From Hyphomicrobiaceae bacterium (lineage in GTDB: Bacteria > Pseudomonadota > Alphaproteobacteria > Rhizobiales > Hyphomicrobiaceae): DNA of 5,958 bases. The notes under the pieces were generated by a model that was not told the DNA's origin, did no database searches, and saw only the letters and a list, made by a program, of their open reading frames with translations. A program made the translations under genes and the position numbers. Each line of letters opens with the position of its first letter. Position 1 is the first letter of the stretch. The stretch is from contig JAFMSC010000280.1 of assembly GCA_017353825.1 (NCBI GenBank), positions 1 through 5,958 of the forward strand, written 5' to 3'. Of the stretch, positions 1-5,958 are shown one piece after another.

Positions 1-441
1 GCGCAGCACGTCCGCATCCCTCAGCTTGCGAGCGACGGCCGCCAGCGCGTTGAGCTGATCGAGCTGGGAGGACGCAGGCAGCAGCAGCAGAAACACGAGG
101 TCCACGGGCTGACCGTCGATCGCATCGAACTCGATGGCGCTCTTCAACCGTGCCAGCAGGGCAAGTGGCTTTTTGACCTCGCGCAGCCGGGCGTGGGGTA
201 TCGCAACGCCGCGGCCAATTCCTGTGGAGCCGAGCTCGTCGCGTTTCTCGATCTCCCCGGTCACCATGGCGGAGGGAAGGTTGACCGAGACGGCCGCGCG
301 GGCCGCCATCTCCTTCAACAAGCTCGCCTTGTCTGCGGCCCGCACATCGATGGTCACATCGGCGGCCGAGAGCAGGTCCTTGATCTTCATGTGCGCTAAC
401 GATGCTGAGCCTGCGCCGTTGGGGGAACGCGTAACCTGCAT
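1..441 (-). CDS. PtsN-like PTS IIA (nitrogen-PTS EIIA-Ntr) protein, partial, C-terminus outside window
   Basis: This frame is open to the low-coordinate edge (147 codons seen; probably some 20 residues missing). It encodes a PTS EIIA type 2 domain of the PtsN (IIA-Ntr) group: MKIKDLLSA, then GSTGIGRGVAIPHARL holding the phosphorylatable histidine (codon 193-195; residue 83 from the long start, 66 from the short), then FDAIDGQPVDLVFLLLLPA. These match E. coli PtsN (H73, FDAIDNQPVDL), and the arginine equivalent to R57 is kept. At the position of E. coli H120 there is glutamine (codon 55-57). PtsN is a cytoplasmic regulator that in E. coli binds and stimulates KdpD when unphosphorylated; placement 15 bases after kdpE suggests a similar, dedicated role here (inference). 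The start at 441 has GAGGTG before it; the ATG at 390 gives a more usual N-terminus but lacks one. The gene is in the same frame as kdpE, separated by its TAG. The name ptsN is withheld because the housekeeping copy normally sits near rpoN. Confidence 0.9.
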   Translation of the reverse strand, partial: MQVTRSPNGAGSASLAHMKIKDLLSAADVTIDVRAADKASLLKEMAARAAVSVNLPSAMVTGEIEKRDELGSTGIGRGVAIPHARLREVKKPLALLARLKSAIEFDAIDGQPVDLVFLLLLPASSQLDQLNALAAVARKLRDADVLR

Positions 442-443
442 CG

Positions 444-449
444 CACCTC
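444..449 (-). promoter_or_regulatory. Likely ribosome binding site of the PtsN-like gene
   Basis: The 15-base gap after kdpE carries GAGGTG on the minus strand, which fits the anti-Shine-Dalgarno sequence. It ends two bases before the ATG at 441, or four bases counting only GAGG, which is tighter than usual. It supports the start at 441 over the internal ATG at 390, which has no such motif before it. Confidence 0.55.
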
Positions 450-456
450 GATGTTC

Positions 457-1146
457 CTACTCGGGCGACCGCAACCTGTAGCCGATACCGGTTTCGGTCA
501 ACAGATACTGCGGGCGCTCGGGGTCCTTCTCGATTTTGCGCCGCAGCTGGCGCACATACACCCGTAGGTATTGAGTGTCGGTCGGCTCATCCCAGAGCTC
601 CTGCAGCAAGAACCTGTGCGTGAGCACCTTGCCGGCGTTCTGCACGAGCAGACGCAGGAGCTCGAACTCCTTGGGCGAGAGCTTCACCTCGTTGTCGCCC
701 AGCTTGACGATCCGGCGCACCAGGTCGACGCTCAGATCGCCAACTTGGAAGACGGGCCGCTCGCCGTGCACCTGCAATTGGTGACGCAGGGCGGCGCGCA
801 TGCGGGCGAACAGCTCGTCCATGCCGAACGGCTTGGTCACATAATCGTCGGCGCCGAGATCGAGGGCTGCGACCTTGCCAGCCTCGTCGCCGCGACTCGA
901 GAGCACGACAATGGGTAGGCTCTCCTCCCGATGGCGGATTCTGCGCAGCAAATCAAGGCCGTCGACGTCTGGCAGGCCAAGATCGAGGATGACGAGGTCC
1001 GGCTCTCTGGCAAGCAGCTCGAGCGCGACCTTGCCATTGGGTGCATCCAGAACCTGGTAGCCTTGTGAGGTCAGCCCCATGCGCAGCAGTTTGCGGATGG
1101 GCGGCTCGTCATCGACAACCAGGATCTTCAGGCCGCCTGCGCTCAT
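457..1146 (-). CDS. kdpE: KdpE, OmpR/PhoB-family response regulator of the kdp operon
   Basis: KdpE is the cytoplasmic transcription factor phosphorylated by KdpD; in known systems it activates the kdpFABC promoter. The 229 residues hold a receiver domain (about 6-122) with acidic pocket D12-D13, phospho-acceptor D55 in LVILDLGLPDVDG, switch serine S83 in VVLSSRGDE, and K105 in DDYVTKPFG. A winged-helix DNA-binding domain follows (about 131-226), with LSPKEFELLRLL, the recognition-helix region YLRVYVRQLRRKIEKD and the C-terminal hairpin TETGIGYRL. All phosphorylation residues are present, so it should be functional. The start at 1146 is chosen because its ATG overlaps the kdpD TGA in the four bases ATGA, a classic coupled arrangement; there is no strong Shine-Dalgarno of its own. 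The stop is TAG, followed after 15 bases by the IIA gene. Its DNA target should lie upstream of kdpF or kdpA, outside the window. Confidence 0.98.
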   Translation of the reverse strand: MSAGGLKILVVDDEPPIRKLLRMGLTSQGYQVLDAPNGKVALELLAREPDLVILDLGLPDVDGLDLLRRIRHREESLPIVVLSSRGDEAGKVAALDLGADDYVTKPFGMDELFARMRAALRHQLQVHGERPVFQVGDLSVDLVRRIVKLGDNEVKLSPKEFELLRLLVQNAGKVLTHRFLLQELWDEPTDTQYLRVYVRQLRRKIEKDPERPQYLLTETGIGYRLRSPE

Positions 1147-3866
1147 GCGGCTGCTCGTGCAAGGTCGGCCGATCGGGTGACCGGCAAGGAGATGGTGAAC
1201 ACCCCGCCCGAGCGGTCGGTGCGGTTGGCGGCCGCGATGGTCCCGTGCATGGCTTCCACAAACCCGCGGGAGATGGACAGCCCAAGGCCGGTCCCCGCGC
1301 GCACCTGGTCGCCCTTCTGCACACGATGGAACTTGTCGAAAATGCGCTCAAGGTCCTCCGCAGGAATGCCATCACCCTCGTCTATCACCTGAAGCTTGAC
1401 GGCATCTCCTTCGGCCCAACCCTGAATGCGGATGGCCGTGTCGACGCGAGCGTACTTGGCGGCATTATCGAGCAGATTGAAGAGCACCTGCTCGAACAGC
1501 ACGGGATCAACCACAACCATCGGTAGATCGGAGGGCATTGCCACCTCTACTCGGTGCATTGCCAGGATCTTCTTGGCCCGCTCCAAGGCGGTGCCGACGA
1601 TCTCACCCAAATCGTGGGGCGCCGTATTCGGCACGATGGCGCCCGACTCGAGCTTCGTCATGTCGAGCAGGTTGGCGATGAACCGGTTCAGCCGCTCCGA
1701 TTCGTCGATGATCGTCGCCAACAGATCGGTCTTGGCGGTATCGTCAAGGGATTTCGGCAGGTCGCGCAGGGCTCCTGCCGCGCCGAGGACAGCCGCCAGA
1801 GGAGTCCTGAGATCGTGCGAAATGGAGGTGAGCAGGGCCGAGCGCAGACGGTCTGCCTCAGCCTCGCGTCGCACCCGCTCGATATCCTCCACCAGGTGGA
1901 CGCGCTCGATGGCCAAGGCTCCCTGGTCGGCGAGGGCATCAAGGAGGCGGCGCTGCTCGGCGCGGAGCAGCGGCCCTGTCTCGTCTCTGCAGATGCCAAC
2001 GATGCCAATGGGCCCGCGCCCGGTTCGCATCGGCAGGAACAGCCACTTGGCGCCGGGCAGCGCATCGGAGTCACGCCCGGCCGGGCGGCTCTGCGCCCAC
2101 GCCCACTTGGCAGCCGCCAGATCCGCCTCATCTAGCCTGTCCTCGGGCGGGAAGCCTCCTTTCACCGCAATGGAGCTGTTGTCGGGCAGCAGAAGGACGA
2201 CGCGGACCTTCAACATCGCGGCGATCTGGTGCGCGGTTGCCCACAGCACGTCATCGAGCGTCCCGGCGCTGGCGAGCTTGCGGCTGAAGGCATAGAGGGA
2301 TTCGATGGAACGTACGCGCTGCAGGGCGGTAACCGTCTGTGTCCTGCCGCGTCCAGCGAGGTTGGAGACAATCACGGCCAGAACCGTAAACAGGACGAAC
2401 GCGGCGATATTGGTCGGATCGGTCACGGTGAACGTATGCACCGGAGGCAGAAAAAAGAAGTTGTAGCAGAGCGACGCGGCCAAGCTGGCCGCGAGCGACG
2501 GCCACAGGCCGTAGCGCACTGCGACACCGACGATGGCCGTCAGAAACAGAAGGTCGACGTTCTCGACACCCAGAGAGGGCTGCAGGACCAGGCTCAAGCC
2601 GAGCGCCACTGCCACCGCCCCCAAGGCCACAACGAACGGCCCGGGCTCGAACAGGCGTGGTGATGCCGTCGCTACTGCGGGTCTCGCCGGGCCTTCGCAA
2701 GCCAGCTCCTCGCCAGCGATCACGTGCACGCTGATGTTGCCTGCACGGCGAACAAGGTCGTGCACGACCGATCCGTGCACGATCTCGAACCAGCGCGAGC
2801 GCGTCGACTTGCCGACGATGATGTGCGTGACGTTGTTCTTCTGCGCAAAGCTGATCACGTCATCCGCGATGCGCCGCGCCCTTGCCGGGACCGTAACCGC
2901 CTCCCCGTCGAGGCGCTCGGCCAGGCGCAGTGCGTCGGCGATGCGATCGCGCTCCACCTCGCCGAACTGCAGACTTCGCGCGGTTTCGACGCGTAGCGCC
3001 GTCCACGACGCGTGCAGGCGATCGGCCAGGCGCTTGGCGTGGCGCACGAGCCCGGCCGAGCGCGGGTCCTCGCTGACGCAGACCAGAATGCGCTCGCCGG
3101 CGGCCCAGGGTCCTGGGATGGCGCGCGCCTGCATCTGTTCCAGGAGCTGTTCGTCGACCCGTTCAGCGGTGCGCCGCAGGGCAAGCTCGCGCAGCGCCGT
3201 GAGGTTGGCCGGGGAGAAGTAGTGCTTCAGCGCGCGCTCGGCCTGCGCGGGCACGTAGACCTTGCCGTCCTTGAGGCGCTGGATCAGCTCGTCCGGCGTC
3301 AGGTCCACCAGCTTGATGCCGTCGGCGCGGTCGAGAATCTCGTCGGGCACGATCTCGCGCACGCGCACGCGCGTGATCTGCGCTACGACATCGTTGAGGC
3401 TCTCGATGTGCTGGATATTGACAGTGCTGTAGACGTCGATGCCGGCCTCCAACAGTTCCTCGACGTCCTGATAGCGCTTAGGGTGGCGGCTGCCGGGAAC
3501 GTTGGTGTGGGCAAGTTCGTCGACAAGGATCAGGGCCGGCCGCCGGCTGAGCGCGGCGTCGATATCGAACTCATCGAGGATGCGATTGACATAGACCGTC
3601 GGCTTGCGGGGCAGGATCTCGAAGCCTTCGAGCAGCGTCTCTGTCTCCTTGCGGCCGTGCGTCTCCACCACGCCGACCACAACGTCCATGCCTTCTTTGA
3701 GCTTGGCGCGGGCTGTCTCCAGCATCTCGTAGGTCTTGCCCACGCCCGGTGCGGCGCCGACGAAGATCTTGAGCCGGCCTGGACGACCTTTCTCCGCGCG
3801 CCGCGCCTCCGCTAGGAGCGCCTCGGGCGAAGGCCTGTGATCCAGGTCGGTCCGCTGGTCCGCCAT
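1143..3866 (-). CDS. kdpD: KdpD, membrane sensor histidine kinase for potassium limitation
   Basis: KdpD senses low K+ and ionic stress and controls phosphorylation of KdpE. Its 907 residues match the full-length family (E. coli about 894). Order: cytoplasmic KdpD domain with Walker A GAAPGVGKT (residues 37-45) and Walker B-like LILVDELAHTN (112-122), then GSRHPKRYQD; a universal-stress-protein-like domain (about 258-385) with HIIVGKSTRSRW; four membrane segments (about 410-428, 437-451, 455-473, 486-504) including YNFFFLPP; a GAF-like domain (about 524-655); and the kinase core. There the phospho-accepting histidine is H684 in SISHDLRTPLA, the N box has N801 in NLLDNAAKY, DEGDGIP is at 829-835 and GTGLGLS at 858-864. 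All catalytic boxes are intact. The ATG at 3866 is preceded by an in-frame TGA only one codon upstream, so no longer start is possible, but no clear Shine-Dalgarno is present. The stop overlaps the kdpE start by ATGA. The arginine cluster after the fourth helix looks thinner than in E. coli. Confidence 0.98.
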   Translation of the reverse strand: MADQRTDLDHRPSPEALLAEARRAEKGRPGRLKIFVGAAPGVGKTYEMLETARAKLKEGMDVVVGVVETHGRKETETLLEGFEILPRKPTVYVNRILDEFDIDAALSRRPALILVDELAHTNVPGSRHPKRYQDVEELLEAGIDVYSTVNIQHIESLNDVVAQITRVRVREIVPDEILDRADGIKLVDLTPDELIQRLKDGKVYVPAQAERALKHYFSPANLTALRELALRRTAERVDEQLLEQMQARAIPGPWAAGERILVCVSEDPRSAGLVRHAKRLADRLHASWTALRVETARSLQFGEVERDRIADALRLAERLDGEAVTVPARARRIADDVISFAQKNNVTHIIVGKSTRSRWFEIVHGSVVHDLVRRAGNISVHVIAGEELACEGPARPAVATASPRLFEPGPFVVALGAVAVALGLSLVLQPSLGVENVDLLFLTAIVGVAVRYGLWPSLAASLAASLCYNFFFLPPVHTFTVTDPTNIAAFVLFTVLAVIVSNLAGRGRTQTVTALQRVRSIESLYAFSRKLASAGTLDDVLWATAHQIAAMLKVRVVLLLPDNSSIAVKGGFPPEDRLDEADLAAAKWAWAQSRPAGRDSDALPGAKWLFLPMRTGRGPIGIVGICRDETGPLLRAEQRRLLDALADQGALAIERVHLVEDIERVRREAEADRLRSALLTSISHDLRTPLAAVLGAAGALRDLPKSLDDTAKTDLLATIIDESERLNRFIANLLDMTKLESGAIVPNTAPHDLGEIVGTALERAKKILAMHRVEVAMPSDLPMVVVDPVLFEQVLFNLLDNAAKYARVDTAIRIQGWAEGDAVKLQVIDEGDGIPAEDLERIFDKFHRVQKGDQVRAGTGLGLSISRGFVEAMHGTIAAANRTDRSGGVFTISLPVTRSADLARAAA

Positions 3867-3870
3867 CGAT

Positions 3871-3908
3871 CAACCGGGCGTGTCGGGCGGCGGGTAGCCG
3901 CCGGGTTG
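3871..3908 (-). other. Possible RNA hairpin in the kdpC–kdpD gap
   Basis: On the minus strand the gap can form a six-base-pair stem CGGCGG/CCGCCG closing a four-base CTAC loop (3888-3903). A five-pair outer stem CAACC/GGTTG (3904-3908 with 3871-3875) is possible, with an unpaired stretch on the 3' side. There is no run of T after it, so it does not look like an intrinsic terminator. It lies over the region where a kdpD ribosome binding site would be, and could lower kdpD translation relative to the pump genes or stabilise the mRNA. Short GC-rich stems are common by chance in such DNA, so the role is inference. Confidence 0.3.
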
Positions 3909-3909
3909 T

Positions 3910-4515
3910 TTACTGCGCTGCCATTTGGTCGAGGGCGATGTTGAGGGCGAGCACATTAACGCGCGGTTCGCCCAGAATCACCAGGAGGCGGCCTTCGGTT
4001 CGCTGCTCAACCAGCTGGCGCACACGGTCCTCCGGCATGTTACGTGCTTTGGCGACGCGCGGCACCTGGAAAAGGGCTGCCTCGGGCGAGATGTGCGGGT
4101 CGAGGCCGCTGCCCGTCGTCGTCACGAGGTCGATCGGCACGCGCGCGTTCGGGTTCTCGGCCTTGAGCTTGTTGACATCGTCCTTGACGCGGTCGATCAG
4201 CGCCTTGTTGGTCGGGCCCAGGTTCGATCCCGCCGAGTTGGCGGCATTGTAGGGCTCCGAGACCGTCTTGGAGGAGTCGTTGGGGTCCGGCTTGGTGGTG
4301 GCGGACGGGCGGCCGTGGAAGTACTTGTCCCCAGTGAACAGCTGGCCAATCAGCTCCGAGCCGATCACCTTCCCGTCGTTCTCGATCAGGCTGCCGTTGG
4401 CTTGGGTTGGGAACAGAACTTGAGCCAGGCCGGTCATGACCAGCGGATAGACGAGACCGGTGATCAGGGTGAGGGCGACGACGAGAACGATCGCCGGGCG
4501 GATTTCTCGCAACAT
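3910..4515 (-). CDS. kdpC: KdpC, potassium-transporting ATPase subunit C
   Basis: KdpC is the small accessory subunit of KdpFABC. It is anchored in the inner membrane by one N-terminal helix, with the rest periplasmic, and is required for assembly and for high-affinity transport. The 201 residues are a normal length. A single hydrophobic segment spans about residues 8-35 (AIVLVVALTLITGLVYPLVM and on). Family signatures follow: ANGSLIENDGKVIGSELIGQ, YFHGRPSAT, NSAGSNLGPTN, VPIDLVTTTGSGLDPHISP and RVNVLALNIALDQM near the C-terminus. GSGLDPHISPEAA is the most diagnostic. The ATG at 4515 has GAGGAG six bases upstream, and the gene begins 10 bases after kdpB ends, as expected for subunits made in fixed ratio. 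It ends with TAA. Nothing is truncated or unusual. Confidence 0.98.
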   Translation of the reverse strand: MLREIRPAIVLVVALTLITGLVYPLVMTGLAQVLFPTQANGSLIENDGKVIGSELIGQLFTGDKYFHGRPSATTKPDPNDSSKTVSEPYNAANSAGSNLGPTNKALIDRVKDDVNKLKAENPNARVPIDLVTTTGSGLDPHISPEAALFQVPRVAKARNMPEDRVRQLVEQRTEGRLLVILGEPRVNVLALNIALDQMAAQ

Positions 4516-4521
4516 AGAGTT

Positions 4522-4527
4522 CTCCTC
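4522..4527 (-). promoter_or_regulatory. Ribosome binding site of kdpC, overlapping the kdpB stop
   Basis: The minus strand reads GAGGAG six bases before the kdpC ATG, a strong Shine-Dalgarno match. Its first two bases are the last two of the kdpB TGA stop (4526-4528), so ribosomes ending kdpB are placed to restart on kdpC. This fixes the kdpC start at 4515 and suggests translational coupling. Confidence 0.85.
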
Positions 4528-5958
4528 AGACGAGGTGCAGGGCGGTGACGGCCATGTCGATGGCCTTGATGCCGATGAACGGGATGAGGATGCCGCCGAG
4601 CCCGTAGATCATCAGGTTGCGGCGCAGAAGGGGGCCTGCCCCGATCGGCCGGAAGGCGACGCCCTTCAGGGCCAGGGGGATCAGCGCGACGATGATGAGC
4701 GCGTTGAAGACGATGGCCGACAGAATCGCGCTCTGGGGGCTCGTCAGGCCCATGATGTTGAGCGCGTTGAGCTGCGGGTAGAAGGCCACGAACATCGCCG
4801 GGATGATGGCGAAGTATTTCGCCACATCGTTGGCGATCGAGAACGTGGTGAGCGCACCGCGCGTCATCAAGAGCTGCTTGCCGATCTCCACGACCTCGAT
4901 CAGCTTGGTCGGGTTGGAGTCGAGATCGACCATGTTACCGGCCTCGCGCGCCGCCTGGGTGCCAGTGTTCATGGCCACGCCCACGTCGGCTTGCGCCAGA
5001 GCGGGCGCGTCGTTGGTGCCGTCGCCACACATGGCCACCAGCTTGCCCTTGGCCTGCTCGTCGCGGATCAGCTTGAGCTTATCCTCGGGCGTGGCCTGCG
5101 CGAGGAAGTCGTCCACGCCTGCCTCGGCCGCGATGGCCGCCGCCGTGGTCGGGTTGTCACCGGTGATCATGATGGTGCGGATGCCCATGCGCCTGAGCTC
5201 GGCGAAGCGCTCGCGGATGCCGCCCTTGACAATATCCTTGAGATGGACAACCCCCAGCAACTTACCGTCGCGCTCCACCGCCAGTGGCGTGCCGCCGGCC
5301 TTGGCGATCGCGTCGGCGATGGCCTGCACCTCGCGACCGGCTTCCGTCGTCGCCGCCGGCTGCACGGCACGCACCGGGCTCGTCCGTCCCACGGGAACGC
5401 CCGAAATATTGAGGTGCCCGAGAATGGCGTCCACTGCGCCCTTGCGCACGGACGTGCCATCGAAGTCCACTCCACTCATGCGGGTCTGCGCCGAGAACGG
5501 GATGAACCGCGCATTGAGCTCGGCCATGTCGCGTCCGCGGATCCCGTACTTCTCCTTGGCCAGCACGACGATGGACCGACCCTCGGGCGTTTCGTCGGCG
5601 AGCGAGGCGAGCTGGGCCGCGTCGGCCAGCTCCTGCTCGCTTACGCCGCGCACCGGCCTCAAATCGGTGGCCTGGCGATTGCCGAGCGTGATGGTTCCGG
5701 TCTTGTCGAGCAGCAGCGTGTCAACATCGCCCGCCGCCTCCACGGCACGGCCCGACATGGCGAGCACGTTGAAGCGCACCAGGCGATCCATGCCGGCGAT
5801 GCCGATGGCCGACAGGAGCCCGCCGATGGTGGTCGGGATCAACGTGACGAACAGCGCCACCAAGACGATGACCGAGGCCGCGCCGCCGGCGTAGGCGACG
5901 TAGCTCGGGATGGTCGCAGTCGCGAACACGAAGATGATGGAAAGGCCCGCCAGCAGGA
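4526..5958 (-). CDS. kdpB: KdpB, potassium-transporting P-type ATPase ATP-binding subunit (partial, N-terminus outside window)
   Basis: KdpB is the catalytic, autophosphorylated subunit of the inner-membrane KdpFABC pump; it hydrolyses ATP to drive K+ uptake through KdpA. The frame stays open to the high-coordinate edge, leaving 476 codons before TGA, roughly the last 70% of a protein usually near 680 residues. Visible in order: two membrane segments around the IPTTIGG motif (about 5958-5800); the P-type phosphorylation motif DKTGTIT, with the aspartate codon at 5705-5707; the nucleotide-binding domain with ADETPEGRS and RKGAVDAI; the hinge MITGDN and GDGTNDAPALAQADV; DLDSNPTKLIEVV; and C-terminal membrane helices including YFAIIPAMF and IYGLGGILIPFIGIK. 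All visible catalytic motifs are intact. The N-terminal helices and the actuator TGES loop are outside the window, so the true start cannot be seen. The nucleotide-binding domain has about 17 more residues than E. coli KdpB between DAI and GGTPL. The stop codon overlaps the kdpC ribosome binding site. Confidence 0.98.
   Translation of the reverse strand, partial: LLAGLSIIFVFATATIPSYVAYAGGAASVIVLVALFVTLIPTTIGGLLSAIGIAGMDRLVRFNVLAMSGRAVEAAGDVDTLLLDKTGTITLGNRQATDLRPVRGVSEQELADAAQLASLADETPEGRSIVVLAKEKYGIRGRDMAELNARFIPFSAQTRMSGVDFDGTSVRKGAVDAILGHLNISGVPVGRTSPVRAVQPAATTEAGREVQAIADAIAKAGGTPLAVERDGKLLGVVHLKDIVKGGIRERFAELRRMGIRTIMITGDNPTTAAAIAAEAGVDDFLAQATPEDKLKLIRDEQAKGKLVAMCGDGTNDAPALAQADVGVAMNTGTQAAREAGNMVDLDSNPTKLIEVVEIGKQLLMTRGALTTFSIANDVAKYFAIIPAMFVAFYPQLNALNIMGLTSPQSAILSAIVFNALIIVALIPLALKGVAFRPIGAGPLLRRNLMIYGLGGILIPFIGIKAIDMAVTALHLV

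Noticed and set aside
439..462. Possible KdpE–IIA fusion by readthrough of the kdpE TAG
   Set aside because: The two genes are in the same frame with only the TAG and five codons between kdpE and the IIA ATG, but GAGGTG in the gap and the family-typical end of KdpE argue for separate proteins. I see no recoding signal.
134..481. Plus-strand open frame over the IIA gene and the kdpE end
   Set aside because: It runs across the end of kdpE and antisense to the clear PtsN-like domain; no family features.
1143..1146. Frameshift or fusion between kdpD and kdpE
   Set aside because: The four-base ATGA overlap is the standard coupled arrangement; both proteins are complete at normal length.
1426..2295. 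289-codon plus-strand open frame opposite kdpD
   Set aside because: Opposite the GAF and kinase core of KdpD; its composition (S, R, A rich) and lack of any motif mark it as a shadow.
3012..3815. 267-codon plus-strand open frame opposite the 5' part of kdpD
   Set aside because: A mirror frame of the KdpD ATPase and USP domains; no motif, no credible ribosome binding site and no independent gene context.
3885..3909. Intrinsic terminator after kdpC
   Set aside because: The GC-rich stem is present but not followed by a T-run on the minus strand, and kdpD follows at once in the same direction.
4803..5894. 363-codon plus-strand open frame opposite kdpB
   Set aside because: It lies wholly opposite conserved KdpB motifs. 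Its product is a serine/arginine/alanine-rich low-complexity shadow typical of the reverse of a GC-rich gene, with no recognisable domain.

Overview
The window is a GC-rich (about two thirds G+C by eye), densely packed bacterial segment. All supportable genes lie on the minus strand and read from high to low coordinates as kdpB (5' part missing) – kdpC – kdpD – kdpE – a PtsN-like PTS IIA gene (3' end missing). This is the distal half of a high-affinity potassium uptake operon. kdpF and kdpA, and the operon promoter that KdpE would bind, should lie beyond the high-coordinate edge. The base composition, the KdpC, KdpD and KdpE sequence types, and the IIA gene behind kdpE suggest an alphaproteobacterium, probably of the Rhizobiales/Hyphomicrobiales. 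This is an inference from sequence feel, not from a search.

Layout from upstream to downstream: 5958-4526 is the catalytic and C-terminal part of the KdpB P-type ATPase subunit. 4515-3910 is KdpC, whose ribosome binding site overlaps the kdpB stop codon. 3909-3867 is a 43-bp gap that can fold into a hairpin and has no good ribosome binding site for kdpD. 3866-1143 is the KdpD sensor kinase. 1146-457 is KdpE, whose ATG overlaps the kdpD stop (ATGA). 456-442 is a 15-bp gap with GAGGTG. 441-1 is the PtsN-like IIA domain. No gap exceeds 43 bp, so a single transcript is likely. I see no rRNA, tRNA, mobile element, CRISPR array, internal promoter or intrinsic terminator.

How the genes work together: KdpA (outside), KdpB and KdpC form the ATP-driven K+ pump. 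KdpD senses low K+ or ionic stress and phosphorylates KdpE, which activates the operon. In E. coli the unphosphorylated nitrogen-PTS protein PtsN (IIA-Ntr) binds KdpD and stimulates it, but its gene is far from kdp, next to rpoN. Here a PtsN paralogue is encoded directly behind kdpE, so the regulator of the sensor may be built into the operon. It keeps the phosphorylatable histidine but has glutamine where E. coli PtsN has a second conserved histidine. This is the most interesting point of an otherwise ordinary kdp operon.
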